DNA of 64,000 nt from Cenococcum geophilum 1.58 (taxonomy: Eukaryota > Ascomycota > Dothideomycetes > Gloniales > Gloniaceae), in contig KV748210.1 of NCBI GenBank assembly GCA_001692895.1, positions 372,001 through 436,000 on the forward strand, written 5' to 3'. Positions 44,515 to 57,100 of this stretch are shown here, piece after piece; position 1 is the first letter of the stretch, and each line of letters opens with the position of its first letter. Under the pieces are notes generated by a model, which searched no databases, had not been told where the DNA came from, and saw only the letters and a program-made list of their open reading frames with translations. The position numbers and the translations under genes were made by a program.

Positions 44515-46785
44515 GCTAAAAGAAGATCAAGGACACGTGAGCGTACTGCCAGCAGTGAGGGCAAAGGAGCAGCCGTAAAGGCCTAAGATGCGCCAAAGAA
44601 GCCAAGTGCAAAGACGGCCCAGAAAGAGAAGAAAGTAGCTATTAAGGACGTCCCAGAAAAGCACTAGGCCTGTGGTAGTAGTTCAAAAGGAAGCTGCCGT
44701 TAGTGTTCGCGAGGGAGAAAGTCTTAAGACAGGTCTCTGGATTGGACGTCTGGTGGACACTAAGAGCCTCAATCGACTACATGGATACAAAGCTTTGACA
44801 GAACGACTGCACAGCCAGAGTCTTGATCGATTGTCCGCAGATGCAGAGCCTACGGATGCAGAACCCAGGTCGTACGTGCAGCAGAAGACACCTTGAGTCA
44901 AGCTAGAGCCTTAGTCAAATCCTGATCAGTCGAACGCCGCCTGTACAAGTCAAGTCGTCAAATTAGAGCCTTCGGTCGGGCCGACCTAATACCCTATTTG
45001 AACGTCAGTTGATTGTACGTTGTTACAGTCAAATCGAATCAGTCACCGTCGCCGTCAGACGTCTTGGATTGGCAGTTAAAGATGCATCACCGCAGGCACG
45101 CAGACACGCAGGCACGCAGGCACTAGACCTAATCAGGGAACCAGTACACGGCCGGAAGAACGTCGGAAACACGGTTAATTAACGTTTTGGAGCCTCTGCG
45201 AGAGCCTCTTCCCTTGACTGCCCACCCCCGTATCGATCGACTGCCGCCCGTCTCGACGCCCGCGAATTGGCTAACCAGAACGATCTTTCCTGCAGATATA
45301 GATACGGAGCTTTACACGGAGTCTCGTACGGAGTCTACGGATATGGAGCATACAGGTGCAGAGCCTTGATTGGACAGCTTGACTGGACGCCTATAGATGC
45401 GAAGCCTTGTACGAACAGCAGATGCGGAGCCTTGACCGATCGGACGTCTGCACGGAAGCTTTAATCAACTGTCTACGGATGCAAAGCCCCAGTCGTATAT
45501 GCAGCAGAAGACACCTTGAGTCAAGCCAGGGCCTCATTGAATCTTGATCAGTTGAACGCTGTCTCCGCATTCAAGTCAGGACAGTCAGAGCCTTCGACCG
45601 GGCCGACTTTCTACCTTAAGCAAACGACCGAACGATCAGTTGCACGTCGTCGCCGACCAATTAGACAGTCTTCGGCCAGCAGTCAAGGCAGCCATACACG
45701 CATACACGCAGACACGGACGCAGACACGGACGCAGAATATGCAATATAGAGCTACTGATGCACAGCCAGATGCACAGCCAGATGCACAGCCAGACGCGCA
45801 GCCAGACGCACAGCTAGATGCAGGGCCTAGTGCAAAGCCACGGGCAGAGCCTTGACTAAGAAGCTGCGTACGATGCAGACCAATACGGAGCTAGATGCAG
45901 AGTTTTGATATCAGACGACCAGCCGAACGATCGAGTCGGGTCATAGCCTCTGCCATCTTGATCGACTGCCCTACTACCGCCGCCGCTGCTGCTGCTATTC
46001 CGTCCGACTGCTCTGTCCTACTGTCTCAACCGACTGCTCTGTCTCTACTGTTCTAGATCTGTACCGTTGCTAGATCTATTTTACTGCTAGATCTGCTGGA
46101 TCTGCTATGACGCCCAACTGTTCTGACCGACCTGTCCCGTTCTACTGTTTCCACCGAGCGCTACTCCGACCGACCGCCGCCGACCGACTGTTCTACTACT
46201 ACTGCTACTGCTACTGCTGTTCCGACTAGCTATTCTACTGCTACTGTTTGACCGTTCCGTTCCACTGTTCCGATTGTTCTGCCACTGCTGTTTTGACCGA
46301 CTGCTACCGACCGACTGCCATCGACCGTCTGCCGTTACTGAGTGTTCTGCTATCAAAAGTTCTACTGCCAGATGTCCTATTGCTTGCTACACCGACCGAG
46401 TTCTTCTACCGACTGTTCTGTTACTGACCGTTCTACCACTAACCGTCCTGTTTTATTTTACTGCGCTAGATATCTGCTTTTATTGTTATTTCTATTGCCG
46501 TTACTACTACTGCTGTTACTGTTGTTACTGCTATCACTGCTATTGCTGCTGTCGCTATTATTTCTGATTTACTGCTGTCCTAGTTACTCCTAGTTACTAG
46601 GTCGGATCTTAGCTATNGATAATAGGACGCCGTAGAGCAGTTCTATAGGAGAGCTAAGGACGAGGTTATCTNCGTTCTTTTAGGGATGTGCCTTCCTTTT
46701 TCTATTCTGCTTTCGCTATGCTTTCTTTGGGCTATTCTTCTATTGTATAGAACGTTAGGGGACAACGTTCTTGGTGGGGGAGGTA

Positions 46786-47039
46786 TGTGGTGGGGTAAAA
46801 TGGCTTACGCCTAGTACCTTGGCATTTTCCTGTATATATCAAGCCTTCGGCTTCCCTCCTTCTTACACATAACGACCGACCGGGAATACATTCTTTCCTT
46901 TCTTCTTACTGACTGCTTTCCTACTGATTGATTACGACTGACGACCGACCGACCGACCGACCGACCGACCGACCGACAGACAGACAGCATTGTGACTTTC
47001 CTATCTGAGAGTGGTCGTACCCTCCCACACTATAATCTT
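46786..47039 (+). repeat. 3' LTR of element E
   Basis: 254 bp, same sequence as 34265-34520, with the GACC microsatellite at about 46943-46978. Near identity of the pair points to a recent insertion. Confidence 0.92.
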
Positions 47040-50000
47040 AGGGTCTACCAAATATGGTTTTACAACCGTGCTATAAAAGTTAGTGGGTTTATAGGGAAGT
47101 TATATAGTATAAGTCTTATTTTTAGTGCTAAGTAGGTTATGCGGACCAGACCAATAACCGGGTTGGCCTATAGGTCCTTCTCTCTATACCAATACGGGTA
47201 AGTTAAGTAGTAGGTTATAGATCGCAGTTATCTTAGATCCGTTACGTATATTAAGGGCATCTACTACTTAGCGCTCAGCTCTAAGCTTCTTAACTTCTTC
47301 TATAGCCTTTTTAAGAGCTGCTACTTGTTATATAACTGTAGGATTAGGTGCATCGGATTCTACTATGCGTAGGTAAGCTCCAAATACTAGTAAGGTGGGT
47401 ATAAGACCGTTAAGGCCTACGGAATCGTTAATTGCTTTAAAAGCCATTTATAGGGCTATATCCTTACTAATATCTAGCAGTTTTATAGTAATAATATAGT
47501 ATATACAATGGAGGAAGCTATAGTAGCGTTCTACCATTCTGACTGAATTATAGGCTTCGATAGGTATACTTCTTATAACTATTCCAAATATTATAGTATA
47601 TTGTTTAAATTCCTTACTTATAAAATTCTTGCCTATATCGTGTGTAATAATATTAGGAGGTCCTAGGTATATATTAATCTAGCATATTTATAATATATCC
47701 CATATATACTTAGCGCTAATATTTTACAGCTATCTGCCAGCTTAAAATCGTGTTCCTTTATTAATAATATATAAAAGGGGTGCGCCATTAATATATATAA
47801 TATTAACCACAATTAAATAGTTATAATTGATATTATTATATAAGGTAAATCTAAATCTACCAGGCGACTTTCTATATTTTTAATAATAGTGGTAGTAGCG
47901 TATAAGATAATCTAAGGTCTTACTGTTAATATTATACCCTAAGCGTTTAAGTATTTATATAAGACGCTCAGCTAAAGGGTGGCCAAAACGGCAATATAGT
48001 TGCTTTAATTCTACGTTAATAAGGTAGTAGGGGTTTTATCCAAATAACTTAGTTAAATAAGTACATAGGGATGTATTCTAAAGTAGGAAAGGGTAGCTAA
48101 AGCGACGTATAACGGGTACTTCGCTTTAAGGGGTAATTAGCATATTTTTTAGGTTGTTATAGTACACTTATAGGTAATTTATATCTGCCAAGTAAAGCAA
48201 AAATGGAGTGTCGACCTTAACAATATGAAACTCAATTATGCCAATTAGGGTAATTACTTTGGCTGATCTGATTAATAAGGTTAATCTAATGCCGAACTAT
48301 ACGTTAACTATGCCTTATATAGTAGTATTAAGCTATATATTAGTATTAAGTCTCTAAAATGCTAAGAATTGGCTATATTCTGCTATAGATCGTTTAGATG
48401 CTCCTATATTAATCATTATACCTATAAACTTGTCTGCAGTATAGCGGGACGTAGATATAGTTGCATTATAGGTAAAGGGGTCCTAGTCGGTTATAAGAGG
48501 TACTATATTATCTATAGTTGTAACTAAATAGCCAAAGGCTTTATCAGCTAGGGTAGCGGCTATAGAAATTGCTTTCTGCTGTTCTACTTAGCCGAGGGAG
48601 ATATAGTAGTAATTAATATTTAGTTATAAGTTCTTGTCAGTTGCCTTATAACTTACATTAATAGTTAGTACTTAAAAAGCTTCCTTAAGCTCTTCTTCTA
48701 AGTCAGTATTGTTATCCTTATAATCCATAATATATTAGTTAAGTTATTTCTTAAATTAGTTATTAAATTTGCTAAACCTATCTCTATTAGTAGTTCTAAA
48801 CTTAGCTTTAGACTCTTCTTGCTCCTCCTTAGTATATCTCTATAAGCGATATCCTTCCCTATTATATATAAAGCAACGTAGTTTCTTTCGGTTGCGGTTA
48901 TACATAGGGTTATTGCGATTGCTGTAGTTGTAGTTGTTATCTCTTTTATAGAACCGTCGGTCTATAAAGAAGGCTTATATCTTCTCTATATACTCTTTCT
49001 CGTATGCTATAATAGACAATTAAAGTTTGTTAATAAGGGCTCTAAGGTTGTCCGGTGGGTCAGAGACTGTATATCTGCATGCTAGTATTCCCTAGCAAGA
49101 AGTAACGATTTTGTTATAGAGGAAGTCTATAGTTTATAAGGTAGGTCTAAGGCTATACTATAGTTAACAAAGTCTGTGGATTAATAATTGGAGATATTCG
49201 CTTATTAACTTATCTATATTTCCTGCTATTACTGTTATAAGTATAATAGTATTTCACTTATCTAGGTTCTTGCATTGAAATCCTAGTCCTTTAAAGAAAT
49301 TCTAAAGGTGCTTATAAGCTTTAGTAAATGGTAGGCGGGATAGTTAGTTTATATAGAAGTGGTCCAAAGCTAGTCCTTTTAGCATAGTAGGGAATACCTT
49401 AAGGTAGGCTTCTTAGGGTACATCCGCTTAATTGCAGATATTATAAAATATTATTAATTTATAGTTAAGGCTTTCGTTTATACTACCATATTTCTACTTC
49501 TTTATATATATCTTAGCTGCATTCGCAATTTCCTTACTATAGCCAGTTACAATAATAGGGTAGTTCTCCTCATCTGTAGATTATACGTGGAGTTACTATA
49601 TTATTATTATAGGTTAAGGCGTAGCAGATAGTATAAAAGTGGACGTAGTTGTAGATTAAGGTATAATAGATAGTATAAAGGTAGAGGTAGTCGGTATACC
49701 GGTTAGTTAGATTACGGTAGCTTTAGCTTATTATTACTTCTCTAAGGTACCCTCTATTATGTATACCTTAATCGATCTTAATAGCGTCGGTCCGTACTTA
49801 TTATTAGCTAATTTAATTATCTCTCTGCTTTATTTAGTTTGGTCTTCTTCTTATACTATATTATATAAAGACTAAGGGAGTGTTTTGTTTTGTTTATGGT
49901 TAACATTAACCTATACTCCTCTAATGTTTAGGCAGTTATATAGTTGCTAAAGCTAGTATAAGGGGATTTGCGTAAAGATATCAACCATAAAGTCCTTAAA

Positions 50001-50300
50001 ATCTCCCTAGAATAATTCCTAGAGTATTAAGTTAAGCTAGTTATATATCTCTATATATAGGTATATCTTATATTATAGGTAGTTAGTTAGTTCATCTTTT
50101 AAGGCTTCTATTAAGTTAATCCTATTTTCCCATTTAGCTGCTTCTTCCTCCTAGTCTTTCTCTGTTCCTAATATCTTATTTATTATATATTGTTTAGGTA
50201 AGTAAGGGTAAAGGTAAGGGTGTTTAAAAGGTAAAGGTAGGGGAACAGTTAAGGAGGCGGTTAAAGAGGTGGTTAAGGAGATAGTTCGAGTTAGTTAAGT
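47040..50300 (-). pseudogene. D1 Gag, protease and integrase
   Basis: N-terminal half of the copia polyprotein. Gag occupies about 50300-48900, with a decayed CCHC knuckle near 48845-48895 (RCFIYNREGYRL). The protease motif IMINIGASKRS is near 48390-48425 (Asp read as Asn). The GAG-pre-integrase region has YCRFGHPLAERL (about 47950-47990) and YLIRYYHYY. Integrase core: KSPGRFRFTLYNNINYNYLI (about 47810-47870), GPPNIITHDIGKNF (about 47620-47660), EAYNSVRMVERYYSSF (about 47500-47550) and AINDSVGLNGLIPTLLVFGAY (about 47380-47440). Remarkably readable despite RIP. Confidence 0.9.
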
Positions 50301-50535
50301 AGGGTAAAGTGCTCTACGCAGTAGTCTTCTAAAATAAATAGAACAAGATGTCTAGAAGTCGTCGTGGATACCAGATAAGTACTCCTAGGTAGTTTCTCTT
50401 CTTCTCTTTAACTAAAATAGGCTGATACAAAAGGTGGATAAGTATAACTATCTTCTAATCTGCTGTAAGGTGGACAGTATAACTGTTTTTTAAGCTATCT
50501 GCGTATTTCCTAATCTGTACGCGCTCACTAATTAG

Positions 50536-50763
50536 TGTTGGTATACTTTAATAACGTATAGAATATATATATCACAATAATATATACTATACGGTGTTAT
50601 AGATAGATGTTGTCTTTTAATACAAGGAAGGGTAAGGAACTTAAGGTTCCTTACCACGCTAGTGCCGCGGTAACACGTGACGGCAACTTGCCTCACGTAA
50701 CGGCAACTTACCACGCGTGGCGGCAATTTGCCTCCTATTGCAATGCAATATATTCTAGCTATA
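50536..50763 (-). repeat. 5' LTR of D1 (right copy)
   Basis: 228 bp, matches 32142-32369. Followed by TSD GTACT. The minus-strand leader next to it begins ctaattagtga, like the leader of copia B. Confidence 0.92.
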
Positions 50764-52720
50764 GTACTCTATTACTTTCTTCTTAAAAATAATAAATCTA
50801 GCTAAGTATAACTATAAAGTATATAATAAAAAATGCTAGCTATTATTTAATTACTCTTCTAATAGTGCGCAGAGCTTAAAGGTATAAACTTCCGGATTAG
50901 GATATATATAGATTATAAAGCCCTAGAGTACTTTATAGCTATAAAGCAGCTTACTAAATAATAAGCCTAGTAGGCCAAAATACTCTTTTAATTCTTTTTT
51001 ACAATTATATATTGTTCTAGTAAGTAAAACTTTAAGGCTAATACCCTAACCTAAAGAGAATAAGATATAGGACCCTAGGATAAGCTAAAGACCTAATATT
51101 GGACGCGCGCCCTCTTCTATCTAGAACAGCTTAACCTATAAATCCTTAAGGAGCTAGACTTTTAGCAAAACGAGCTAGTACTAATAGAGGAGTCCTTAGA
51201 TAAGCTAATAGGGCTAATTAACCGCCTCTTAACTATAAACCGCACGGCTAACGCCCTAAGGGCCCTTCGCAAATAAGCTATAAAGGGAGACCCCGATTTT
51301 AAGATGGATAAAGGATTACTCCTATACTAAGAGCGGCTTATAGTCCCTAACGTTAATAATCTACGGACTAAACTAATCCGCGAAGCTCATTGCTAAGTCT
51401 CTATAATATACCCTAGCAAGAACAAAACCCATAAAATTATTAATTACCGCTACTACTAGCCGAGAATAGTTATAGATATTAATTAATATATATAGAACTG
51501 TAAAGACTACTAAAGAGCTATAATCCTACGGGATAAAACCCTAGGACTACTTAAGCCACTTCTAATACTAGAGCGCCCATAGCAGTATATCTTTATAGAC
51601 TTTTATAAACTACCTAGGGACCGTAACAGATATAATATAGTTATAGTTATAGTTGACTGCTTTAGTAAATGCCCGTTCTTAATTCCCTATTACAAGAATA
51701 TCGATGCTAAAGAGGTAGCCTAGCTATATATCTATTATATCTACTAAATCTATAAATTACTAGATACTATTATATCTAATTATAGGCTATAGTTTATATC
51801 GGCTTTTTAAAATAAGTTTATTTAGATCCTAGGCATTAAGCTAAAGCTTTCTATAGCTTATTACCCCTAGATAGACAGTTAGACGGAGATTATAAATTAG
51901 TACCTAGACTAAAGGCTTAGGCCCTTTATTAACTATTTCTAGAATAACTAGTCTAAACTACTACCCTTAATAGACTACGTGCAAGCAACCCTACTCCATA
52001 ACTCTATAGGGTTTACCCTAATTTAGCTAGAAATAAGATACTTACCCTATATAAGCTGTAACTAAAAAAGGCTAAAAGAACCCTAGACTGTATAAGAGAA
52101 GCTATTCTATACTAAGGCCTAATAGTATACTAAACATTTAAAGGAAGCCTGGATAATAGCCCGCGAGAACCTAGAAAGAGCTTAAAGATTAATAAAATAG
52201 TAGGCGAATAAACACTGTTAAGAGCCTAACTTTGTCCCTAGTAATATAGTCTAGGTTATAATAAGGAATTGAAAGACTAAATAACCTAGCCGTAAGCTGG
52301 ACTACTAGATAGTAGGACTGTATAAGGTTCTTAAGAAGATAGGCAACTTATATAAGATAAAGCTCCTAGATTTAATTAGGGTTTACCCTATCTTTTTACT
52401 AGATAAGTTATGAAAAGCTATAAACGACCTATTGCCTAGATAAAAGAACGAGCCTTCCCTACTAATTTAAGTAAATAGTAATAATAAATAGGAGGTTAAT
52501 GAAATACTGGCCTATAAGATAGTATAAGGAACGCTAAAATACCGTGTTAAGTAGAAGGGCTATAATTTTAACCTAACCTAGTACCTTATATAGAACTTTA
52601 TAGGCTACCCCTAGAAGCTTAAAGAGTTTTATAACTAATACCCTAATACGCCTAGACCCCTAAAGTACCTAGACGAATAGATAGAGTGCTAGTATAATAA
52701 AGACAATAAGTTACCGGAAA
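50764..52720 (+). pseudogene. C RNase H, integrase and chromodomain
   Basis: Resumes after D1 with TSD GTACT. The RNase H end is at 50770-51090 (IYIDYKALEYFIAIKQLT). The integrase zinc region lies about 51330-51480. The DDE core covers about 51590-51960, with FIDFYKLPRDRNRYNIV, then SNYRLQFISAF and AYYP stop IDS stop TEI, the YHPQTDGQTER block. A chromodomain lies about 52480-52640 (EVNEILAYKIV, YRVK stop KGYNF). RIP stops throughout. The chromodomain suggests targeting to heterochromatin, in keeping with the nesting. Confidence 0.87.
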
Positions 52721-53064
52721 AATATAGGGTCAAAAACGCCCTAAAGCCCTAATACAGCTATCTGCCGAATTTTACCATATTTGGCCGTTTTCTGCAAGTA
52801 CTATGAAATTTCAGATATCTAGAAACTTTAACCAGCGGTTAAAGTTATCTAATTAGTTAGATCCGTGCTAAGACTTTTAGCAGCTACTCTTTCTAGCCTA
52901 GTGCTTCCACTTAGCCTATAATCGCCTTTTGTACTTAGTCTGGATATACTTATATCCCCTTTTATCTCCTTATCTTATATTTTATAATCCTACGTTTATA
53001 AGCCTAGTGCTACCCTATTTCTAACTAAGCCTAAAGGCAGGCTTTCTTTTAAAGAGGGGGGTAA
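52721..53064 (+). other. post-pol region of C with a shared inverted repeat
   Basis: Non-coding. 52822-52880 carries aactttaaccagcggttaaagtt plus about 35 bp of flank that match 11262-11322 in copia element B. Ends in the polypurine tract at 53051-53064. Confidence 0.55.
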
Positions 53065-53274
53065 TGTAACGGCGCTATTACACATTACCTACTAAATTCT
53101 GCTATATCCTGCTAACCTAAAATTAGCCCGCCTAAAGCTAGCGCCTTAGCGGCTTACCTTATATATTTGTTTATATTGGTCCTAGCGACCCCTTTTCCTT
53201 CTCTTTAGCTTAGTATCTTTGTAAGATAGCATTCTACAAGCTTTGGTTTAGAAGCATTTATATAAGCTATTACA
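53065..53274 (+). repeat. 3' LTR of element C
   Basis: 210 bp, same sequence as 16919-17128 with RIP-type transitions (end reads GCTATTACA). Directly follows the polypurine tract and is followed by TSD CTAAA. Confidence 0.93.
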
Positions 53275-53794
53275 CTAAATTAGCATAAAGCCGCTAGAGT
53301 TACTGCTCTTTAATAAGCTATTTTAAATAAGATTAGAGCCTAGTTAGTAAATAAAAAACTACTAAAAAAACCTACCTAAATTTGCTATAATGTGTTAACG
53401 AATTAATAGGGACCTTTAATATAATAAATAGACTTATTCTTTAAAGCCAACTATACCTTGCGTCTAAAGCTCTATAAAACTAATATATACCCTAAAGTGC
53501 GACTTATCTCTAAAACCTAAAAGCCCTATATACGACCCTATGGACCTTAACGCTACTTAATCCTATATATCCTTAGGAACCGATAAATAAAGAACATAAG
53601 CCATAAATAGAGAATGCTTTAGATGTGGTAAAAAGGGATATATTTAAAGGAATTACCAAACTTACCCTTTTAAACAGGTCCGTTATAGTTCCTCCCAATT
53701 ATTAAGTCGTACTTATTCCTTAAATTATACTTATTTCTTAACCTATACTTATTCTATAAATTATATTTATTTACTATAAAGTATTTCTCCCTTA
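53275..53794 (+). pseudogene. G gag, 3' part with zinc knuckle
   Basis: Resumes the Gag frame after element C, starting with the second TSD copy CTAAA. A CCHC knuckle lies near 53613-53660: ECFRCGKKGYI, stop, RN, where Tyr replaces His and the stop replaces Gln. The frame shifts by one base before the knuckle. Interrupted at 53800 by D2. Confidence 0.7.
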
Positions 53795-53799
53795 GTTAA

Positions 53800-54028
53800 T
53801 GTTGGTATGCTTTAACAACGTGCAGAATACATATATTACGATAATATGTACTATGCGGTGTTGTAGGTGGATCTTGTCTTTTTAATACGAAGAAGGGTAA
53901 GGAACTTAAGGTTCCTTACCACGCTAGTGCCGCGGTAACACGTGACGGTAACTTGCCTCATATAATGGCAACTTGCCACACATATTGGCAATTTGCCTCT
54001 TATTGCAATATAATATATTCTAGCTATA
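53800..54028 (-). repeat. 3' LTR of D2 (left copy)
   Basis: 229 bp, tgttggtatgc to ttctagctata. Preceded by TSD GTTAA. Confidence 0.93.
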
Positions 54029-54149
54029 CTAGGAGTACTTTAGAAAATGCGGAGGACTAGTATTCTATAACTGTGCAGTTCGAAAATCCATATATATACT
54101 TCTCTTTTTTTTCTTCCTTCCTTCCTTCCTTCCTTACCCTATGCCTTTA

Positions 54150-57100
54150 TATCAGTGCTATTATCAGTAGCACGTTCTACCCATTCTACTATCTTTAACT
54201 CGATTCGGTTTGTGTTAATAAGTCGCTTAAGAGCTAATAACGGTTTGCTTTTAGTCATAGCGTCTATAGGGTTACTGTCTCCATCGATTTATTTAACTTT
54301 AGCTATTTCGCGTCTTTTATATAACTAATATAGGCATATAATATTAATTATAAGTCTCTTCTCCTATATAGTTCCTAGTTTAATAAGGCATTTATAAATC
54401 GACTTTAAATCGGTGTAAAGAATAAGCGGTAGGCTAATATTAAGTTATAATTTAACTATGGCCTTAATTACAGCGCCGATGTCAAAACTATAGGCTATAG
54501 CATATAATTCGGAGGCTAGTACGCTTCTAGTAATTCTCTTACACTTAACTAAGGACCAGTAGACGATATTCGCCTTATTTAATAAGTCTGCTAGTACCAG
54601 GATATATCTAATCTGTAATAAAAGATCCTTATTATTTACAAATAAGGAATTAGTAAATATAAGTAGTTATAATATCTCTATATCGAGTTTAACAAAGTTT
54701 AAACCTCTTATTAGGTTCTTAATTTGCCACTAAATCCTCTTATTAAGCAGTTTTACGTCTTTCTTATTAGGGTTAATCACTTAGGCAGCGTAGGATAAAT
54801 TAAAAGAAGCTTTAGGCTGGCATACGGACGCAATATAAGCTCCTCTTACTTGTTGGGCGATGTATTAGTCCTTAAGTGTAAGTGCTGTGCAAATAATACC
54901 TCTAGAACTAGTTATTATAATAGCTTCCTTAATATTAACAAGGGTTAAGTTCTAGCATTAGCGCTCCTACGTAAGCGTAATTATATAATCCTATTATTGG
55001 ATAATGCCTCCGTTAAACTTAATTAGGTATTTCAGCGTAAGTTATTCGCGTTCCTTAGTTAGGAACTTAGCTTTTTTAATCTTCTCCTATTCTAAAGCTG
55101 CAAAGACTAAGTTAACTAGTAGGAGGGTGTTATTAGTCTATAAACCAACTATTCCGAAATTTATAGGGTTATTAAGGTGGAGTAAGCAGGGGTTATAAGT
55201 AGATTGGCTTATATTTAGTTCTTTAATATAGTAGTTATAGTAAGTCTTAAACTAATGATTGCCTACCTTAGGAATGCCGTATAAAGGTCTAATAACCTTT
55301 AGAATTGTGCCTTATAAGACTCCAAGTACCGTACTAAGTTTAAGAGGTGCCCTAATATAGAAGTCTTGATTTAGTCTTATAGCTAATTATATATAGGCTT
55401 ATAAAATATCTTATAAGTAGAGATATATACCATTGTTCTAAGTTATGGCCGTAATACAGAGAATAAGGCGTTGGCTAACTCATTAAATCATAGGTGATTA
55501 GGTTAATACGAGGTCTTTTTCTAGGTTATTATATACCTATATAACTAGTCTTAACTTCTTAAAGGCTTTATTAAAACCGGGGTTCTTAATCTTGTTAACA
55601 AATCTAGAGTTGAATACTCTGTTGCTTTATAGTATATCTTTAGGGTTAACTAGTTTAAAAACTCCTTTCTTAAGTAATCCCTTAATTTTCTTCTGGCGTA
55701 ATACTACAAACTAATTAGACTTTATAAGTTGACTATTATCCTTATCTTATAGATATATTAAAATGTTTGCGGTATTAGCTTTAATAGGGTACTTATATAG
55801 TCTACCTCTTTTACGCTTAACGGGTTAAGGTCTAGGCTCAGTTTAAGGTAAGGGTTTAGGTTTAGTTTGAGGTAGGGGTTTAGGCTTAGTTTAAGGTAGT
55901 TCGCTTTTATTATCTTCTAGTTATATATCTTTTGTAATCTTATGGTCTACTAGATATAGTTTTATAACCGTACTATGGAAGTTAGTGGGTCTATAGGGAA
56001 GTTATATAGTATAAGTCTTATTTTTAGTGCTAAGTAGGTTATACGGACTAGACTAGTAACTAGGTTAGCCTATAGGTCCTTCTCTCCATACTAATATAGG
56101 TGAGTTAAGTGGTAGGTTATAGATCGTAGTTATCTTAGGTCTATTACGTATGTTAAGGGCATCTGCTACTTAGCGCTTAGCTCTAAGCTTCTTAACTTCT
56201 TCTATAGCCTTTTTAAGGGCTATTACTCGTTGTGCAACTATAGGATTAGGTATATCAGATTCCGCTATATATAGGTAAGCTCCAAATACTAGTAAGGTAG
56301 GTATAAGACCGTTAAGACCTGCGGAATCGTTAATTACTTTAAAAGCCATTTACAGGGCTATATCCTTACTAATATCTAGCAGTTTTGCAGTAATAATATG
56401 GTATATGCGATAGAGGGGGCCATAGTAGCGTTCTACTATTCCGACTAAATTATAGGCTTTAATAGGTACACTTCTTATAACTATTTTAAATATTATAGCG
56501 TATTATTTAAATTCCTTACTTATAAAATTCTTGCCTGCATTATATATAATAATATTAGGAGGTCCTAGGTATATATTAATCCAGTATATTTATAATACAT
56601 CCTATATATACTTGGCGCTAATATTTTACAGCTATCTACTAGCTTGAAATTATATTCCTTTATTAACAATATATAAAAGGGGTGCGCCCTTAATATACAT
56701 AATATTAACTATAATTAAATAGTTAAAATTAATATTATTATAAAAGGTAAATCTAAATCTACCAGGCAACTTTCCATATTTTTAATAATAGTGGTAGTAG
56801 CGTATAAGATAATCTAAGGTCTTACTATTAATATTATGCCCTAAGCGTTTAAGTATTCGTATAAGATGCTTAGCTAAAGGGTAGCCAAAACAGCAATGCA
56901 GTTGCTTTAATTCTACGTCGGTGAGGTAGCAGGGGTTTTATTTAAATAACTCGGTTAAATAAGTATATAGGGATGTGTTTTAAAGTAGGAAAGGGTAGCC
57001 AAAGTGACATATGACGGGTACTTCGCTCCGAGGGGTAATTAGCATATTTTTTAGGTTGTTATAGTATACTTATAGGTAATCTATATCTGCTAAGTAAAGC

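Larger units (their letters stand above)
43435..46785 (+). other. right arm of element E, repeat-rich
   Basis: 3.3 kb without pol. A module with gagccttcgaccgggccgacttt occurs three times (about 44004-44027, 44967-44990, 45588-45612), and gcagcagaagacaccttgagtcaagc twice (about 44877-44902, 45502-45527). Tandem runs: agccagacgcag at 43816-43858 and gatgcacagcca at 45757-45818. 45975-46600 is a C/T-rich ctactgctactg-type microsatellite region. A TATA-like tataaaag is at about 43512. 46612 and 46672 hold ambiguous bases. Open frames in the microsatellites (Tyr/Leu/Cys-rich) are not taken as genes. Confidence 0.6.
34265..47039 (+). mobile_element. gag-only LTR retrotransposon E
   Basis: LTRs at 34265-34520 and 46786-47039 are almost identical apart from ambiguous bases, with TGTGGTGGGG.../...CCCTCCCACA ends. 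Flanks give a 4-bp match, CTAT (34261-34264 and 47040-47043), consistent with D2, where the uninterrupted site is seen. A polypurine run (gtgggggaggta) precedes the 3' LTR. The interior has one intact gag, no protease, RT or integrase, the MULE K, and a 3.3-kb repeat-rich right arm. GC content and the intact ORF show little RIP. It resembles the TR-GAG class described in plants. Confidence 0.87.
32142..50763 (-). mobile_element. Ty1/copia element D1
   Basis: LTRs at 32142-32369 and 50536-50763 (228 bp each) with exact TSD GTACT (32137-32141 and 50764-50768). Coding is on the minus strand, so the right LTR is the 5' LTR. With element E (34265-47039) removed it is about 5.85 kb and colinear with D2. 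Order on the minus strand: Gag, protease, integrase, RT, RNase H. RIP-degraded. Confidence 0.92.
16919..53274 (+). mobile_element. Ty3/gypsy chromovirus element C
   Basis: LTRs at 16919-17128 and 53065-53274 are near-identical in layout, have a 9-bp inverted terminal pair (TGTAACGGC/GCCGTTACA in the left copy), and are flanked by the exact TSD CTAAA (16914-16918 and 53275-53279). A polypurine tract (aaagaggggggta) precedes the 3' LTR. The original element is about 6 kb: gag at 17363, protease and RT (to 32141), RNase H, integrase and chromodomain (50764-52650). The remaining 30 kb are the later insertions J and D1. Confidence 0.92.

Noticed and set aside
46274-46593. Two Tyr/Leu/Cys-rich open frames
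   Set aside because: They come from the CTG/CTA-type microsatellite of the right arm of E.
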